From the NCBI GenBank assembly GCA_047638515.1, contig JBLIME010000179.1, positions 1 through 5,456 on the forward strand: a stretch of DNA of 5,456 bases, in the 5' to 3' direction. The notes below the pieces were generated by a model. That model was not told where the DNA came from. It did no database searches and was given only the letters and a program-made list of their open reading frames with translations. The stretch is from CANLBN01 sp047638515. GTDB taxonomy: Bacteria > Pseudomonadota > Gammaproteobacteria > Pseudomonadales > Cellvibrionaceae. Made by a program: the position numbers and the translations under genes. Of the stretch, positions 1 to 5,429 are shown one piece after another; the stretch's first letter is position 1; the number at the start of each line of letters is the position of its first letter.

Positions 1-21
1 GCTTTATCCGTCGACAATCGC

Positions 22-41
22 TATAACAAGTTGGTGTTATA
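22..41. repeat. 7-bp inverted repeat, possible end-of-transcript hairpin
   Basis: TATAACA (22-28) and TGTTATA (35-41) are perfect inverse complements around a 6-base loop. The stem is AT-rich and is followed by CTCTCTT rather than a clean T-run, so as a rho-independent terminator for an upstream gene it would be weak. It lies just left of the proposed dnaB promoter, so it could equally be a protein-binding site. The inverted repeat is read directly; the role is a guess. Confidence 0.3.
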
Positions 42-48
42 AGCTCTC

Positions 49-77
49 TTAACTTGGCCGCAACGACTATTTATAAT
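49..77 (+). promoter_or_regulatory. Candidate sigma70 promoter for dnaB
   Basis: A perfect -10 hexamer, TATAAT (72-77), lies 17 bp downstream of TTAACT (49-54), which matches four of six positions of the TTGACA -35 consensus. This hexamer quality and spacing are typical of a housekeeping sigma factor promoter. Transcription would start near position 84 and give a leader of roughly 150 bases before the dnaB start, containing the 172-199 hairpin. There is no other plus-strand gene between it and dnaB. Confidence 0.5.
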
Positions 78-171
78 GTAAATCTTTAGGGCTAGATGAT
101 GTAGTCTCTGTTATTATTTGATGCTTTAAACAACAAACTATTAACCAATAGCATTTGAATTAAGTTAGACA

Positions 172-199
172 TTAATTTATAAGCTTACTTATAAATTAA
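172..199. repeat. Perfect 12-bp inverted repeat in the dnaB leader
   Basis: TTAATTTATAAG (172-183) and CTTATAAATTAA (188-199) are exact inverse complements separated by a 4-base spacer, CTTA. As RNA this would form a 12-bp hairpin, mostly A-U, ending 38 bases before the dnaB start codon. No T-run follows on the plus strand (GCCTTTCATT), so it does not look like a terminator. Possible roles are an operator for a dimeric DNA-binding protein, an mRNA stability element or a translation-modulating hairpin. The symmetry is read from sequence; the role is unknown. Confidence 0.65.
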
Positions 200-237
200 G
201 CCTTTCATTAAACTGCAAAATCACATTCGAGTTAATT

Positions 238-1647
238 ATGCTTCAACCGCAGTCCTTGCCCTTAGATGACATGCCACATACAGTCTACGATGATAATGAA
301 CAGTCGGGCCAAGCGTTACCACATTCCCCCGAGGCTGAGCAGGCTGTGCTTGGTGGTTTAATTCTAGCGAATCAAAGCTTTGATGCGGTTGCAGAAATAC
401 TCAAACCAGAAGATTTTCATAAAAATAGTCACCAGTTAATCTTTGCCTCGATGTCGATCTTATCTGAAGCGGAGAAACCTCTCGATATAATTACTCTGGC
501 CAAACAGTTAGCGCGCAATGATGAGCTCGACCGTTTAGGCGGTATGGAGTATCTATCGACAATAGTTGCCAATACCCCCAGTTCTTCTAATACCGTGGCC
601 TATGCCCGTATTGTGCGTGAGCATGCGACGATTAGACAGTTGATCACGGTTGCCAAGGATATTTCTCGCTCTAGCTATAATCCATCGGGTCTGGATGCGG
701 ATGATTTGTTGCAGCTTGCTGAAAAGCGGTTGCTCGAAATCGCAGAGGGTAGGCCCAAAGAAGGCGGCCTTGAGGCAATGGACAGCTTATTAAAAAATAC
801 GATTGAGCGCATTGATGCCTTATTTCGTTCGAAAGCGGATATTACCGGTGTTAGTTGCGGTCTCACAGATCTTGATCAGCGTACATCTGGTTGGCAAAAT
901 GGCGAATTAATTATTTTGGCAGCCAGGCCGTCAATGGGTAAAACGGCGCTAGCTTTAAATTTTGTTGAGTCGGCAGTGTTTACCCAAAAAAAACCTGTGT
1001 TAGTGTTTAGTATGGAGATGCCGTCAGAGTCGTTAGTGATGCGTATGTTGTCGTCAACGGGCCGTATCGATCAAACTAAAATTCGTAATGGTCAGCTTAC
1101 GGAAGAAGATTGGCCTAAGCTCACTGCAGCTGTGCAGAAACTGAAAGGTGCGCCATTATTCATAGATGATACGGCTGCACTAACACCCCAAGATATGCGT
1201 GCTCGAATTCGCCGAACGGCGCGCGAACACGGCGAGCCTGGTTTGATCATGGTCGATTATTTACAGCTGATGCAGACAGTGGGAAACAATGACGGACGCA
1301 CTCAAGAAATTTCAGAAATCTCACGCTCGTTGAAAGCGTTAGCAAAAGAGTACAATTGTCCTGTAATAGCGCTTTCCCAGCTCAATCGTGGTGTGGAGCA
1401 GCGCCCCAATAAGCGCCCAATGAATTCAGATTTGCGAGAGTCGGGTGCTATTGAGCAAGATGCAGATGTCATTGTGTTTATTTATCGAGATGACTACTAT
1501 AATGAAGATAGCCCCGAAAAAGGCATTGCAGAGTTGATTATTGGAAAGCAGCGCAACGGTGAGATAGGCACCTGTCGCGCAGCTTTTATCGGCAAATACA
1601 CGCGTTTTGAAAATCTAGCCCCCGATTACATGTCCAATGACTATTGA
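238..1647 (+). CDS. dnaB: Replicative DNA helicase DnaB
   Basis: This is the hexameric ATP-dependent helicase that moves 5' to 3' on the lagging-strand template at the replication fork and works with primase, the DnaC-type loader and the polymerase III holoenzyme. The 469 residues match the usual length (E. coli about 471). An N-terminal helical domain begins at about residue 28 (PHSPEAEQAVLGG) and runs to about 130. A linker follows, then the RecA-like ATPase domain from about 200. Visible motifs are Walker A ARPSMGKT (229-236, Lys235), the glutamate in FSMEM (Glu260), Walker B LIMVDYLQL (336-344, Asp340), the DNA-loop segment around RESGAIEQDAD (400-410) and the arginine finger in KQRNGEIG (437-444, Arg439). 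No intein interrupts Walker A, a common insertion site in this family. The start at 238 has only a weak GAG (229-231) six bases upstream; a second ATG at codon 12 is possible, since the first ~28 residues are variable in the family. The gene is apparently transcribed from its own promoter (49-77), and neither rplI nor alr is seen beside it. Confidence 0.98.
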   Translation: MLQPQSLPLDDMPHTVYDDNEQSGQALPHSPEAEQAVLGGLILANQSFDAVAEILKPEDFHKNSHQLIFASMSILSEAEKPLDIITLAKQLARNDELDRLGGMEYLSTIVANTPSSSNTVAYARIVREHATIRQLITVAKDISRSSYNPSGLDADDLLQLAEKRLLEIAEGRPKEGGLEAMDSLLKNTIERIDALFRSKADITGVSCGLTDLDQRTSGWQNGELIILAARPSMGKTALALNFVESAVFTQKKPVLVFSMEMPSESLVMRMLSSTGRIDQTKIRNGQLTEEDWPKLTAAVQKLKGAPLFIDDTAALTPQDMRARIRRTAREHGEPGLIMVDYLQLMQTVGNNDGRTQEISEISRSLKALAKEYNCPVIALSQLNRGVEQRPNKRPMNSDLRESGAIEQDADVIVFIYRDDYYNEDSPEKGIAELIIGKQRNGEIGTCRAAFIGKYTRFENLAPDYMSNDY

Positions 1648-1862
1648 TAATTGAGCGCCTAGTGTTGGCAACGAAGAGCTGTAAGTAAGGATGTTTGAGG
1701 CAAAGAAAGGTCGGCTAAAAAATTTTAGACCAGTAGATGGTCATGACTGCTAGTGATACGTCTATTAGTCGTGATTTATGGGAGGCACACTTATCGCTGA
1801 TTGACGACAGTAGATGTCACTCGAGGAAAGAAGTTAGTTTTTAGGGAGGGATCGTAAATTAT
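1648..1862. other. Convergent intergenic spacer after dnaB
   Basis: No supportable gene is present. A 20-codon plus-strand frame (ATG 1691, TAG 1751-1753) resembles nothing I know. The best fold is an imperfect hairpin with CTAAAA (1715-1720) against TTTTAG (1723-1728) and GGT (1709-1711) against ACC (1729-1731) across a CGG bulge. Its loop is too tight and no T-run follows, so it is a poor terminator. I see no strong rho-independent terminator for dnaB in this spacer. Confidence 0.4.
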
Positions 1863-1900
1863 GTATTAGCCAACTACTGCTGATGAGCATTGGCCAATAC
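1863..1900 (-). terminator. Weak candidate terminator of the small minus-strand gene
   Basis: GTATTAGCCA (1863-1872) and TGGCCAATAC (1891-1900) form a 10-bp inverted repeat with one mismatch and an 18-base loop. It starts 20 bases past the stop codon of the minus-strand gene. In that gene's direction the stem is followed by ATAATTTACG, which has only a short T stretch. Position fits a terminator; the long loop and poor T-run argue against an efficient one. Confidence 0.25.
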
Positions 1901-1919
1901 GCAATGATAGTCTATATCA

Positions 1920-2126
1920 TCAAGCAGCGGACTCGCCCTCTGCCGATTCGTCTTCAGCGACAGGTGCTTCAGGCTTTGGTGTAGGTGCGGCGCGAAGGCC
2001 CTCAGCGATTAAGATAGCAACTTTGTCGTCGCCATTAACAAACTTATTTTTACTGCTTTTTACTGCGTAGCGACCATCAGAACGTTTTAAGATGGTGTAC
2101 TCAGCTGTTTTTTTTTCTACTTTCAT
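1920..2126 (-). CDS. Small conserved-type hypothetical protein, 68 residues
   Basis: I do not recognise a named family, though the core resembles short uncharacterised proteins I associate with Pseudomonas-like gammaproteobacteria. Residues 1-45 form a compact, lysine-rich part with an alternating pattern that suggests beta strands (YTILKRSDGRYAVKSSKNK, 10-28), followed by a likely short helix (DDKVAILIAEGL, 33-44). Residues 46-68 are a disordered-looking tail rich in Ala, Pro, Glu and Asp. The protein is thus basic at one end and acidic at the other. There is no signal peptide, membrane segment or cysteine, so it is probably cytoplasmic. Translation is well supported: AGGAAAGG (2130-2137) precedes the ATG with AGGA seven bases away. 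A promoter candidate lies at 2190-2217. It converges on dnaB and diverges from the tatD-like gene. Nucleic-acid or ribosome association is conceivable from size and charge but is only a guess. Confidence 0.8.
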   Translation of the reverse strand: MKVEKKTAEYTILKRSDGRYAVKSSKNKFVNGDDKVAILIAEGLRAAPTPKPEAPVAEDESAEGESAA

Positions 2127-2129
2127 ATG

Positions 2130-2137
2130 CCTTTCCT
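2130..2137 (-). promoter_or_regulatory. Shine-Dalgarno site of the small minus-strand gene
   Basis: On the minus strand this reads AGGAAAGG, with AGGA separated by seven bases from the ATG at 2126-2124. It is the clearest ribosome binding site in the window. It fixes the start of the 68-residue gene and is the main argument that this small gene is real. Confidence 0.7.
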
Positions 2138-2189
2138 ATCAATATTGAATTGGTGAACCCCGCCACACGAAATAGTATGACAGTTGATG

Positions 2190-2217
2190 ATTATACGACG
2201 ATGATTGTTTTAAGCAA
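2190..2217 (-). promoter_or_regulatory. Candidate sigma70 promoter of the small minus-strand gene
   Basis: On the minus strand a perfect TATAAT (2195-2190) follows TTGCTT (2217-2212) by 16 bp. The -35 keeps the TTG but matches only three of six consensus positions. Transcription would start near 2183 and give a leader of about 57 bases that includes the good ribosome binding site. The -35 element overlaps the left arm of the hairpin at 2214-2229. Confidence 0.45.
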
Positions 2218-2237
2218 ATGGCTATTTGCCTTTTATT
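2214..2237 (+). terminator. Small hairpin followed by a T-rich run
   Basis: GCAAAT (2214-2219) and ATTTGC (2224-2229) form a perfect 6-bp stem with a GGCT loop, followed on the plus strand by CTTTTATT (2230-2237). This has the layout of a short rho-independent terminator for plus-strand transcription arriving from the dnaB side, and would shield the tatD-like gene from read-through. The stem is short and AT-rich, so efficiency would be modest. It also overlaps the -35 of the minus-strand promoter, so an operator role is an alternative. Confidence 0.35.
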
Positions 2238-2345
2238 GGTGCGTATGGCTCAGTCGCATACCTAGTTAAAGTTTCAAATCCAATAGGCTCTAGTTTACGT
2301 TTATAAACATCATTAAATATTATCTTGTCGAACATTCTCTTAAGT

Positions 2346-2390
2346 TGTCAACAAAAGCTAATATTGACAGCTAACTATTTTAAATAGACT
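2346..2390 (+). promoter_or_regulatory. Candidate promoter of the tatD-csdAE pair
   Basis: A perfect -35 hexamer TTGACA (2364-2369) stands ahead of the tatD-like gene. The best -10 is TAGACT (2385-2390, four of six), at a short 15-bp spacing. TAAAAA (2391-2396) would need an overlong 21-bp spacing. With TAGACT, transcription would begin within a few bases of the ATG at 2401. TGTCAA (2346-2351) is an exact inverse complement of the -35 hexamer across 12 bases, which could mark a repressor site. The -35 is strong by eye, but the -10 choice is uncertain. Confidence 0.35.
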
Positions 2391-2400
2391 TAAAAATAAT

Positions 2401-3231
2401 ATGCCGGTAGTAAAAGCCACTAGTTCCTTTAGTTTGATGGATAGCCATTGTCACTTGGATTTCTCCGAGTTCGATGAGTATCGTCACGAGTTATGGTCTT
2501 TGTGTCGAGACAATAACATCCAACATTTATTGATTCCTGGGGTGCATCCAGATCAGTGGGTGACAAGTTATGAGTTGACGAAAAATCTAGTCGGTGTCAA
2601 ATGTGCTGCCGGTGTACACCCTTGGTGGATAGCAAGGCTCGGCGGTATAAATTGTGACGATCAGGGTTTATCGGTGTCGCTGTTAAAGCAATTGGAGCGA
2701 GCTCTAGAGCAGGTCAACTGTGTAGCAATCGGCGAGTGTGGTCTAGATAAGACCATCGCGACTAATTTTGAATTGCAACAAACTATTTTCGAGCAACATA
2801 TACGCTGCGCCTGCGACACGGGCTTACCCGTTATTATTCATGTACGTCAAACACAAAATGAAACCTTGCAGCTTCTTGCGCGTTTAAAGCCCGCTGGGGG
2901 TGGCGTGATTCATGGCTTTACTGGCAGCTTAGAGCTTGCTCGTCAATACTGGGCGCTAGGCTTCTATTTGGGTGTTGGCGGTAGCGTTACCTACGCGCGC
3001 GCGCACAAAACACGGCGTGCACTAGCGCAGATGCCGTTAGAATCGTTGTTACTTGAGACTGACGCCCCAGACATGCCGTTGTACGGTTATCAGGGAGCGC
3101 CGAATAGCCCACTGAAAGTGATCGACGTCGCAACAGCGCTTGCGAAGTTAAGAGCTCAGTCGATAGGCGATATTGCTCGGCAAACTACACAAAATGCACA
3201 CAAGTTATTTAATTTAATCGACACCAACTAG
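2401..3231 (+). CDS. yjjV: TatD-family metal-dependent hydrolase, YjjV-like
   Basis: Members of this amidohydrolase-fold family are two-metal phosphodiesterases; several, such as E. coli TatD, act as DNases, while YjjV itself is poorly characterised. Expected metal ligands are all visible: HCH (16-18) after the first strand, Glu112 in AIGECGLD, His147 in VIIHV, His171 in VIHGFTGS and Asp221 in LLLETDAPDM. The stretch around GVGGSVTYARAHKTR (191-205), with GYQGAPNSP (229-237), matches YjjV closely, which is why I prefer that subgroup over TatD or YcfH. The length of 276 exceeds the roughly 259 of E. coli YjjV mainly by about a dozen N-terminal residues. A start at Met13 (position 2437), two residues before His16's segment, is therefore possible. 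No Shine-Dalgarno sequence is visible at either start. There is no signal peptide, so the enzyme is cytoplasmic. The next gene begins 11 bp after the stop, implying an operon. Confidence 0.9.
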   Translation: MPVVKATSSFSLMDSHCHLDFSEFDEYRHELWSLCRDNNIQHLLIPGVHPDQWVTSYELTKNLVGVKCAAGVHPWWIARLGGINCDDQGLSVSLLKQLERALEQVNCVAIGECGLDKTIATNFELQQTIFEQHIRCACDTGLPVIIHVRQTQNETLQLLARLKPAGGGVIHGFTGSLELARQYWALGFYLGVGGSVTYARAHKTRRALAQMPLESLLLETDAPDMPLYGYQGAPNSPLKVIDVATALAKLRAQSIGDIARQTTQNAHKLFNLIDTN

Positions 3232-3242
3232 TCAATTTACTT

Positions 3243-4889
3243 ATGTTTGATCCCGTTAAATTTAAAAAGAATTTCCCCTTGTTTGCTCAAGTAGAAAATC
3301 AATCACTGGTATATCTAGACAATGCAGCAACCACACATAAGCCACAGTGTGTAATTGATGCAATCGTTAATTTTTATATACATGAAAACGGTAATGCTAA
3401 TAGAGCCAGCCATCGCTTAGCGAGAACAGCAACAGCAATGATGGAAGGTGTGCGTCAACAGGCTGCCCATTTTTTAGGAGCTGCATCAAAAAATGAAATT
3501 GTGTTCACCACGGGCGCAACCGCAGGTATGAATCTGTTGGCAAATGGTTTAAGCGCTAGCTTAAATAAAGGTGATGAAGTGTTAGTGAGTAGTGCTGAGC
3601 ATCATGCTAACTTAGTGCCTTGGCAAGAGGCTGCGGAGGCACAAAATCTAAAGTTAGTTTTTTGTGATTATGAATTAAGTAATCTAAAGGAAAAAATTAC
3701 TCATAGAACAAAAATAATATCGGTATTAGCTGCCAGTAATGTGCTGGGGAAAAAATACCCATTAACGTTATTCCTGGAGATCAAGCGAACGTATCCAAAT
3801 ATTATACTTATATTAGATGCTTCTCAAATTATTGGGCATGAGCTCATAAACTTGCAGGATGGTTTTTGTGACTTTTTAGTGTGTTCAGCACACAAATTTT
3901 ATGGGCCGACGGGAATTGGTTTGTTGTATGGAAGGTTCGAACAGTTGCTAAAGGTAAAGCCCAACAACTTTGGTGGTGAAATGATTAAAAAGGTAGGTCG
4001 GTATAGCAGTAGTTATGCCGATGCGCCTTACGTTTTTGAAGCTGGAACATCGTCATTGGCTGCCATTGCAGGTTTAGGAGCATGCATTAGCTATTTAACA
4101 ACAGAAGATGTGACATTGATTGCCAAACACGAAAAGCAACTCACAAGTTACTTGCACCAAAAGTTATTAGAATTAACCAATACTTATAGAGGATTAACGT
4201 TGTTGACGACTGCGAAAGAGAACGTGGGTGTAGCCGCAATAGCAGGGGCACAGTACTCGATGGCAGACATAGGTTTTTGGCTCGATGAGGCAGACGTTGC
4301 GGTAAGAGTCGGCGATCACTGTACGCAACCATTGCTAAATGCGTTAGGTGTAGACAGCATACTAAGAGTTTCAATTGCAGCTTACAACACTTTTGACGAC
4401 GTCGATACACTCTGTTGTTGCCTATATGAATTTTTAAAAGAAAATGACGTGATGCTAGAAAAAAAAGTACATCTTGTCAGTGGCGAAAAACCTCCGTTAT
4501 TAATTAACGATAATGAATTTACTGACTCGATGTCAGGGAAAGATCGCTACAAAAAAATTTTGATGGCAGGCAAGTTAGTAGAGAAAAAAGAATATTTGCG
4601 TAAGGATGAAAATTTAGTGGCGGGTTGTGAGTCAAGTTTATGGGTTATTGTTGATAAAAAAATATTACGTAATAATGATGCCATCTGTTGCTTTACAATG
4701 GACAGCGATTCTAACTTAGTAAAAGGCTTAGCTGATTTGATATTGAGGAGTGTTAATGGTTTGACAAAATCAAAAATAGAAAAAATTAATTTCGAATTGT
4801 ATTTAAATAGTTTGGGTCTAAATAAATATTTAAGTGAATCAAGAATAAGCGGGATTAAAGCGCTAGTAGAATTTATACGAGCCTGTTAG
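3243..4889 (+). CDS. Cysteine desulfurase-sulfur acceptor fusion (CsdA-CsdE type)
   Basis: The protein is a two-domain sulfur-mobilising enzyme of 548 residues. Residues 1 to about 400 are a class-V aminotransferase-fold, PLP-dependent cysteine desulfurase of the SufS/CsdA group, which converts cysteine to alanine and an enzyme-bound persulfide. Visible signs are YLDNAATT (24-31), AEHHANLVPW (118-127, PLP-stacking His), Asp192 and Gln195, the Schiff-base lysine Lys218 in SAHKFYGPTGIG, and the persulfide Cys360 in RVGDHCTQPLL. The DHCTQPLL segment and the YNTFDDVD that follows look closer to CsdA than to SufS. Residues from about 420 to 548 are a SufE/CsdE domain: DRYKKILMAGKL (434-445), VAGCESSLW with acceptor Cys462, DSDSNLVKGL (487-496) and LSESRISGIKAL (530-541). 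In E. coli these are the separate adjacent genes csdA and csdE; here they are joined in frame by a linker of about 20 residues. An oddity is GTSSL (269-273), where relatives usually have GTPN or GTPP. No Shine-Dalgarno site is seen, so coupling to the upstream stop 11 bp away is likely. A+T rises sharply in the SufE part. The recipient could be SufBCD or TcdA; neither is in view. Confidence 0.93.
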   Translation: MFDPVKFKKNFPLFAQVENQSLVYLDNAATTHKPQCVIDAIVNFYIHENGNANRASHRLARTATAMMEGVRQQAAHFLGAASKNEIVFTTGATAGMNLLANGLSASLNKGDEVLVSSAEHHANLVPWQEAAEAQNLKLVFCDYELSNLKEKITHRTKIISVLAASNVLGKKYPLTLFLEIKRTYPNIILILDASQIIGHELINLQDGFCDFLVCSAHKFYGPTGIGLLYGRFEQLLKVKPNNFGGEMIKKVGRYSSSYADAPYVFEAGTSSLAAIAGLGACISYLTTEDVTLIAKHEKQLTSYLHQKLLELTNTYRGLTLLTTAKENVGVAAIAGAQYSMADIGFWLDEADVAVRVGDHCTQPLLNALGVDSILRVSIAAYNTFDDVDTLCCCLYEFLKENDVMLEKKVHLVSGEKPPLLINDNEFTDSMSGKDRYKKILMAGKLVEKKEYLRKDENLVAGCESSLWVIVDKKILRNNDAICCFTMDSDSNLVKGLADLILRSVNGLTKSKIEKINFELYLNSLGLNKYLSESRISGIKALVEFIRAC

Positions 4890-4894
4890 TGATT

Positions 4895-4912
4895 AATTCA
4901 ATAAATTTTTTT
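4895..4912 (+). terminator. Weak candidate terminator after the csdA-csdE fusion
   Basis: AATT (4895-4898) can pair with AATT (4904-4907) over a 5-base loop, and a run of seven T residues (4906-4912) follows and partly overlaps. It lies 6 bases past the TAG stop, the expected place. The stem is only four A-T pairs, so termination would depend mainly on the T-run. The call rests on position more than on stability. Confidence 0.25.
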
Positions 4913-5062
4913 ATGAGACGATAATAAAGATGATATGTTTTATGAAATAGAAGTTAGTTATTCTTACAAATAATTAAATAATTTTTTAAACTTTATTACG
5001 TATAAAAATTGTTAATGTCGGGGATGACGAGAGTATTCGATAACTTATTACTTCTTGTAAAG

Positions 5063-5068
5063 TATAAT
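5063..5068 (+). promoter_or_regulatory. Isolated perfect -10 hexamer, possible promoter
   Basis: TATAAT is exact, but the best -35 at 17-bp spacing is ATAACT (5040-5045), which matches only three of six positions. A start near 5075 would place the small frame at 5113 about 40 bases downstream. In such AT-rich DNA a chance TATAAT is quite likely, so this is only a candidate. Confidence 0.22.
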
Positions 5069-5112
5069 AGACTAAATTATAAAAATACAGGCGCTAATTC
5101 TTTTCAGATGAT

Positions 5113-5319
5113 GTGATGCGAGCGAAGATGCAATCCGATTATTCGATAAGTATATTCGGAAGCGCAAAATATAGACGAGAAGGCTATACAGACTCCGGTA
5201 AATTTATAGAGAGTAGATCATGCAGTGAAAACCGAAGCGCTATACCTATTGAGGTTGGGGCAAATTGCCTGGTATCCACAAAAAAAATACTATACAGTGT
5301 TTTAATGATAGCTGCTTAA
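5113..5319 (+). CDS. Doubtful short open reading frame, 68 codons
   Basis: The frame opens with GTG at 5113 followed at once by ATG at 5116, and ends with TAA at 5317-5319. I recognise no family. The product has a polar, mildly basic N-terminal half (for example KYRREGYTDSGKF, 19-31) and ends in a short hydrophobic stretch (ILYSVLMIAA, 59-68). It has no Shine-Dalgarno sequence, no clear operon partner and no signal peptide at the proper end. The opposite strand also has a stretch free of stops across part of this segment, so the coding direction is not secure. It may be a gene fragment, a lineage-specific small gene or chance. Confidence 0.2.
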   Translation: MMRAKMQSDYSISIFGSAKYRREGYTDSGKFIESRSCSENRSAIPIEVGANCLVSTKKILYSVLMIAA

Positions 5320-5383
5320 AGAAAAAACTATGGGGTATTTATCAAGGTCCGATGTCACAACAAGCGGCATACATTTAAGTACT

Positions 5384-5429
5384 TACCAACATAAAAATTA
5401 CATGCCGTCATGCCTATAAAGAGTTGGTA
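5384..5429. repeat. 7-bp inverted repeat with an internal CATG hairpin near the right edge
   Basis: TACCAAC (5384-5390) and GTTGGTA (5423-5429) are exact inverse complements around a 32-base interior. Inside it, CATG (5401-5404) and CATG (5409-5412) form a second small stem over CCGT, and CATGCC occurs twice in tandem. Nested stems like this may be an RNA fold or a regulatory site for a gene beyond the window. No adjoining T-run is present. Confidence 0.3.

Larger units (their letters stand above)
1..237. other. Non-coding leader region upstream of dnaB
   Basis: No gene is recognisable in these 237 bases. The three plus-strand frames entering from the left edge all close within about the first 50 bases (for example TAA at 40-42), and none of the short peptides resembles the end of ribosomal protein L9, whose gene often precedes dnaB in Pseudomonas and relatives. 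The region holds a small inverted repeat (22-41), a candidate promoter (49-77), a 5-bp hairpin (138-142 with 147-151, loop AACC) and a perfect 12-bp hairpin (172-199). It reads as the promoter and 5' untranslated leader of dnaB. Confidence 0.6.

Noticed and set aside
675..866. Minus-strand open frame of 63 codons inside dnaB.
   Set aside because: It lies wholly within the well-supported dnaB coding sequence in another frame, with no recognisable product; it is a shadow frame.
1691..1753. A 20-codon plus-strand frame after dnaB.
   Set aside because: It is too short to support, has no properly spaced ribosome binding site and no recognised similarity.
2238..2291. tRNA-like fragments: TGGCTCAGTCG resembles a D-arm and GTTTCAAATCC resembles a T-loop.
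   Set aside because: The two elements are only about 25 bases apart, too close to fit an anticodon arm, and no acceptor stem or CCA-proximal pairing is visible. A short bulged hairpin (2238-2262) explains the apparent symmetry.
2299..2308. Perfect 10-bp palindrome GTTTATAAAC upstream of the tatD-like gene.
   Set aside because: Short A-T palindromes are frequent in such AT-rich spacers, and it is neither paired with another copy nor placed on the candidate promoter.
4141..4410. Minus-strand open frame of 89 codons inside the csdA-csdE gene.
   Set aside because: It overlaps conserved desulfurase sequence including the Cys360 region, and its leucine-, arginine- and serine-rich translation is typical of an antisense shadow.
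5272..5280. GTATCCACA matches the DnaA box TTATCCACA at eight of nine positions, which near dnaB might hint at a replication origin.
   Set aside because: It is a single isolated match with no cluster of boxes, about 3.6 kb from dnaB, and dnaB is not a usual origin marker.
5330..5419. A 29-codon plus-strand frame starting at ATG 5330.
   Set aside because: Only an A-rich stretch precedes it, with no Shine-Dalgarno motif, and the peptide is not recognisable; chance is the simpler explanation.
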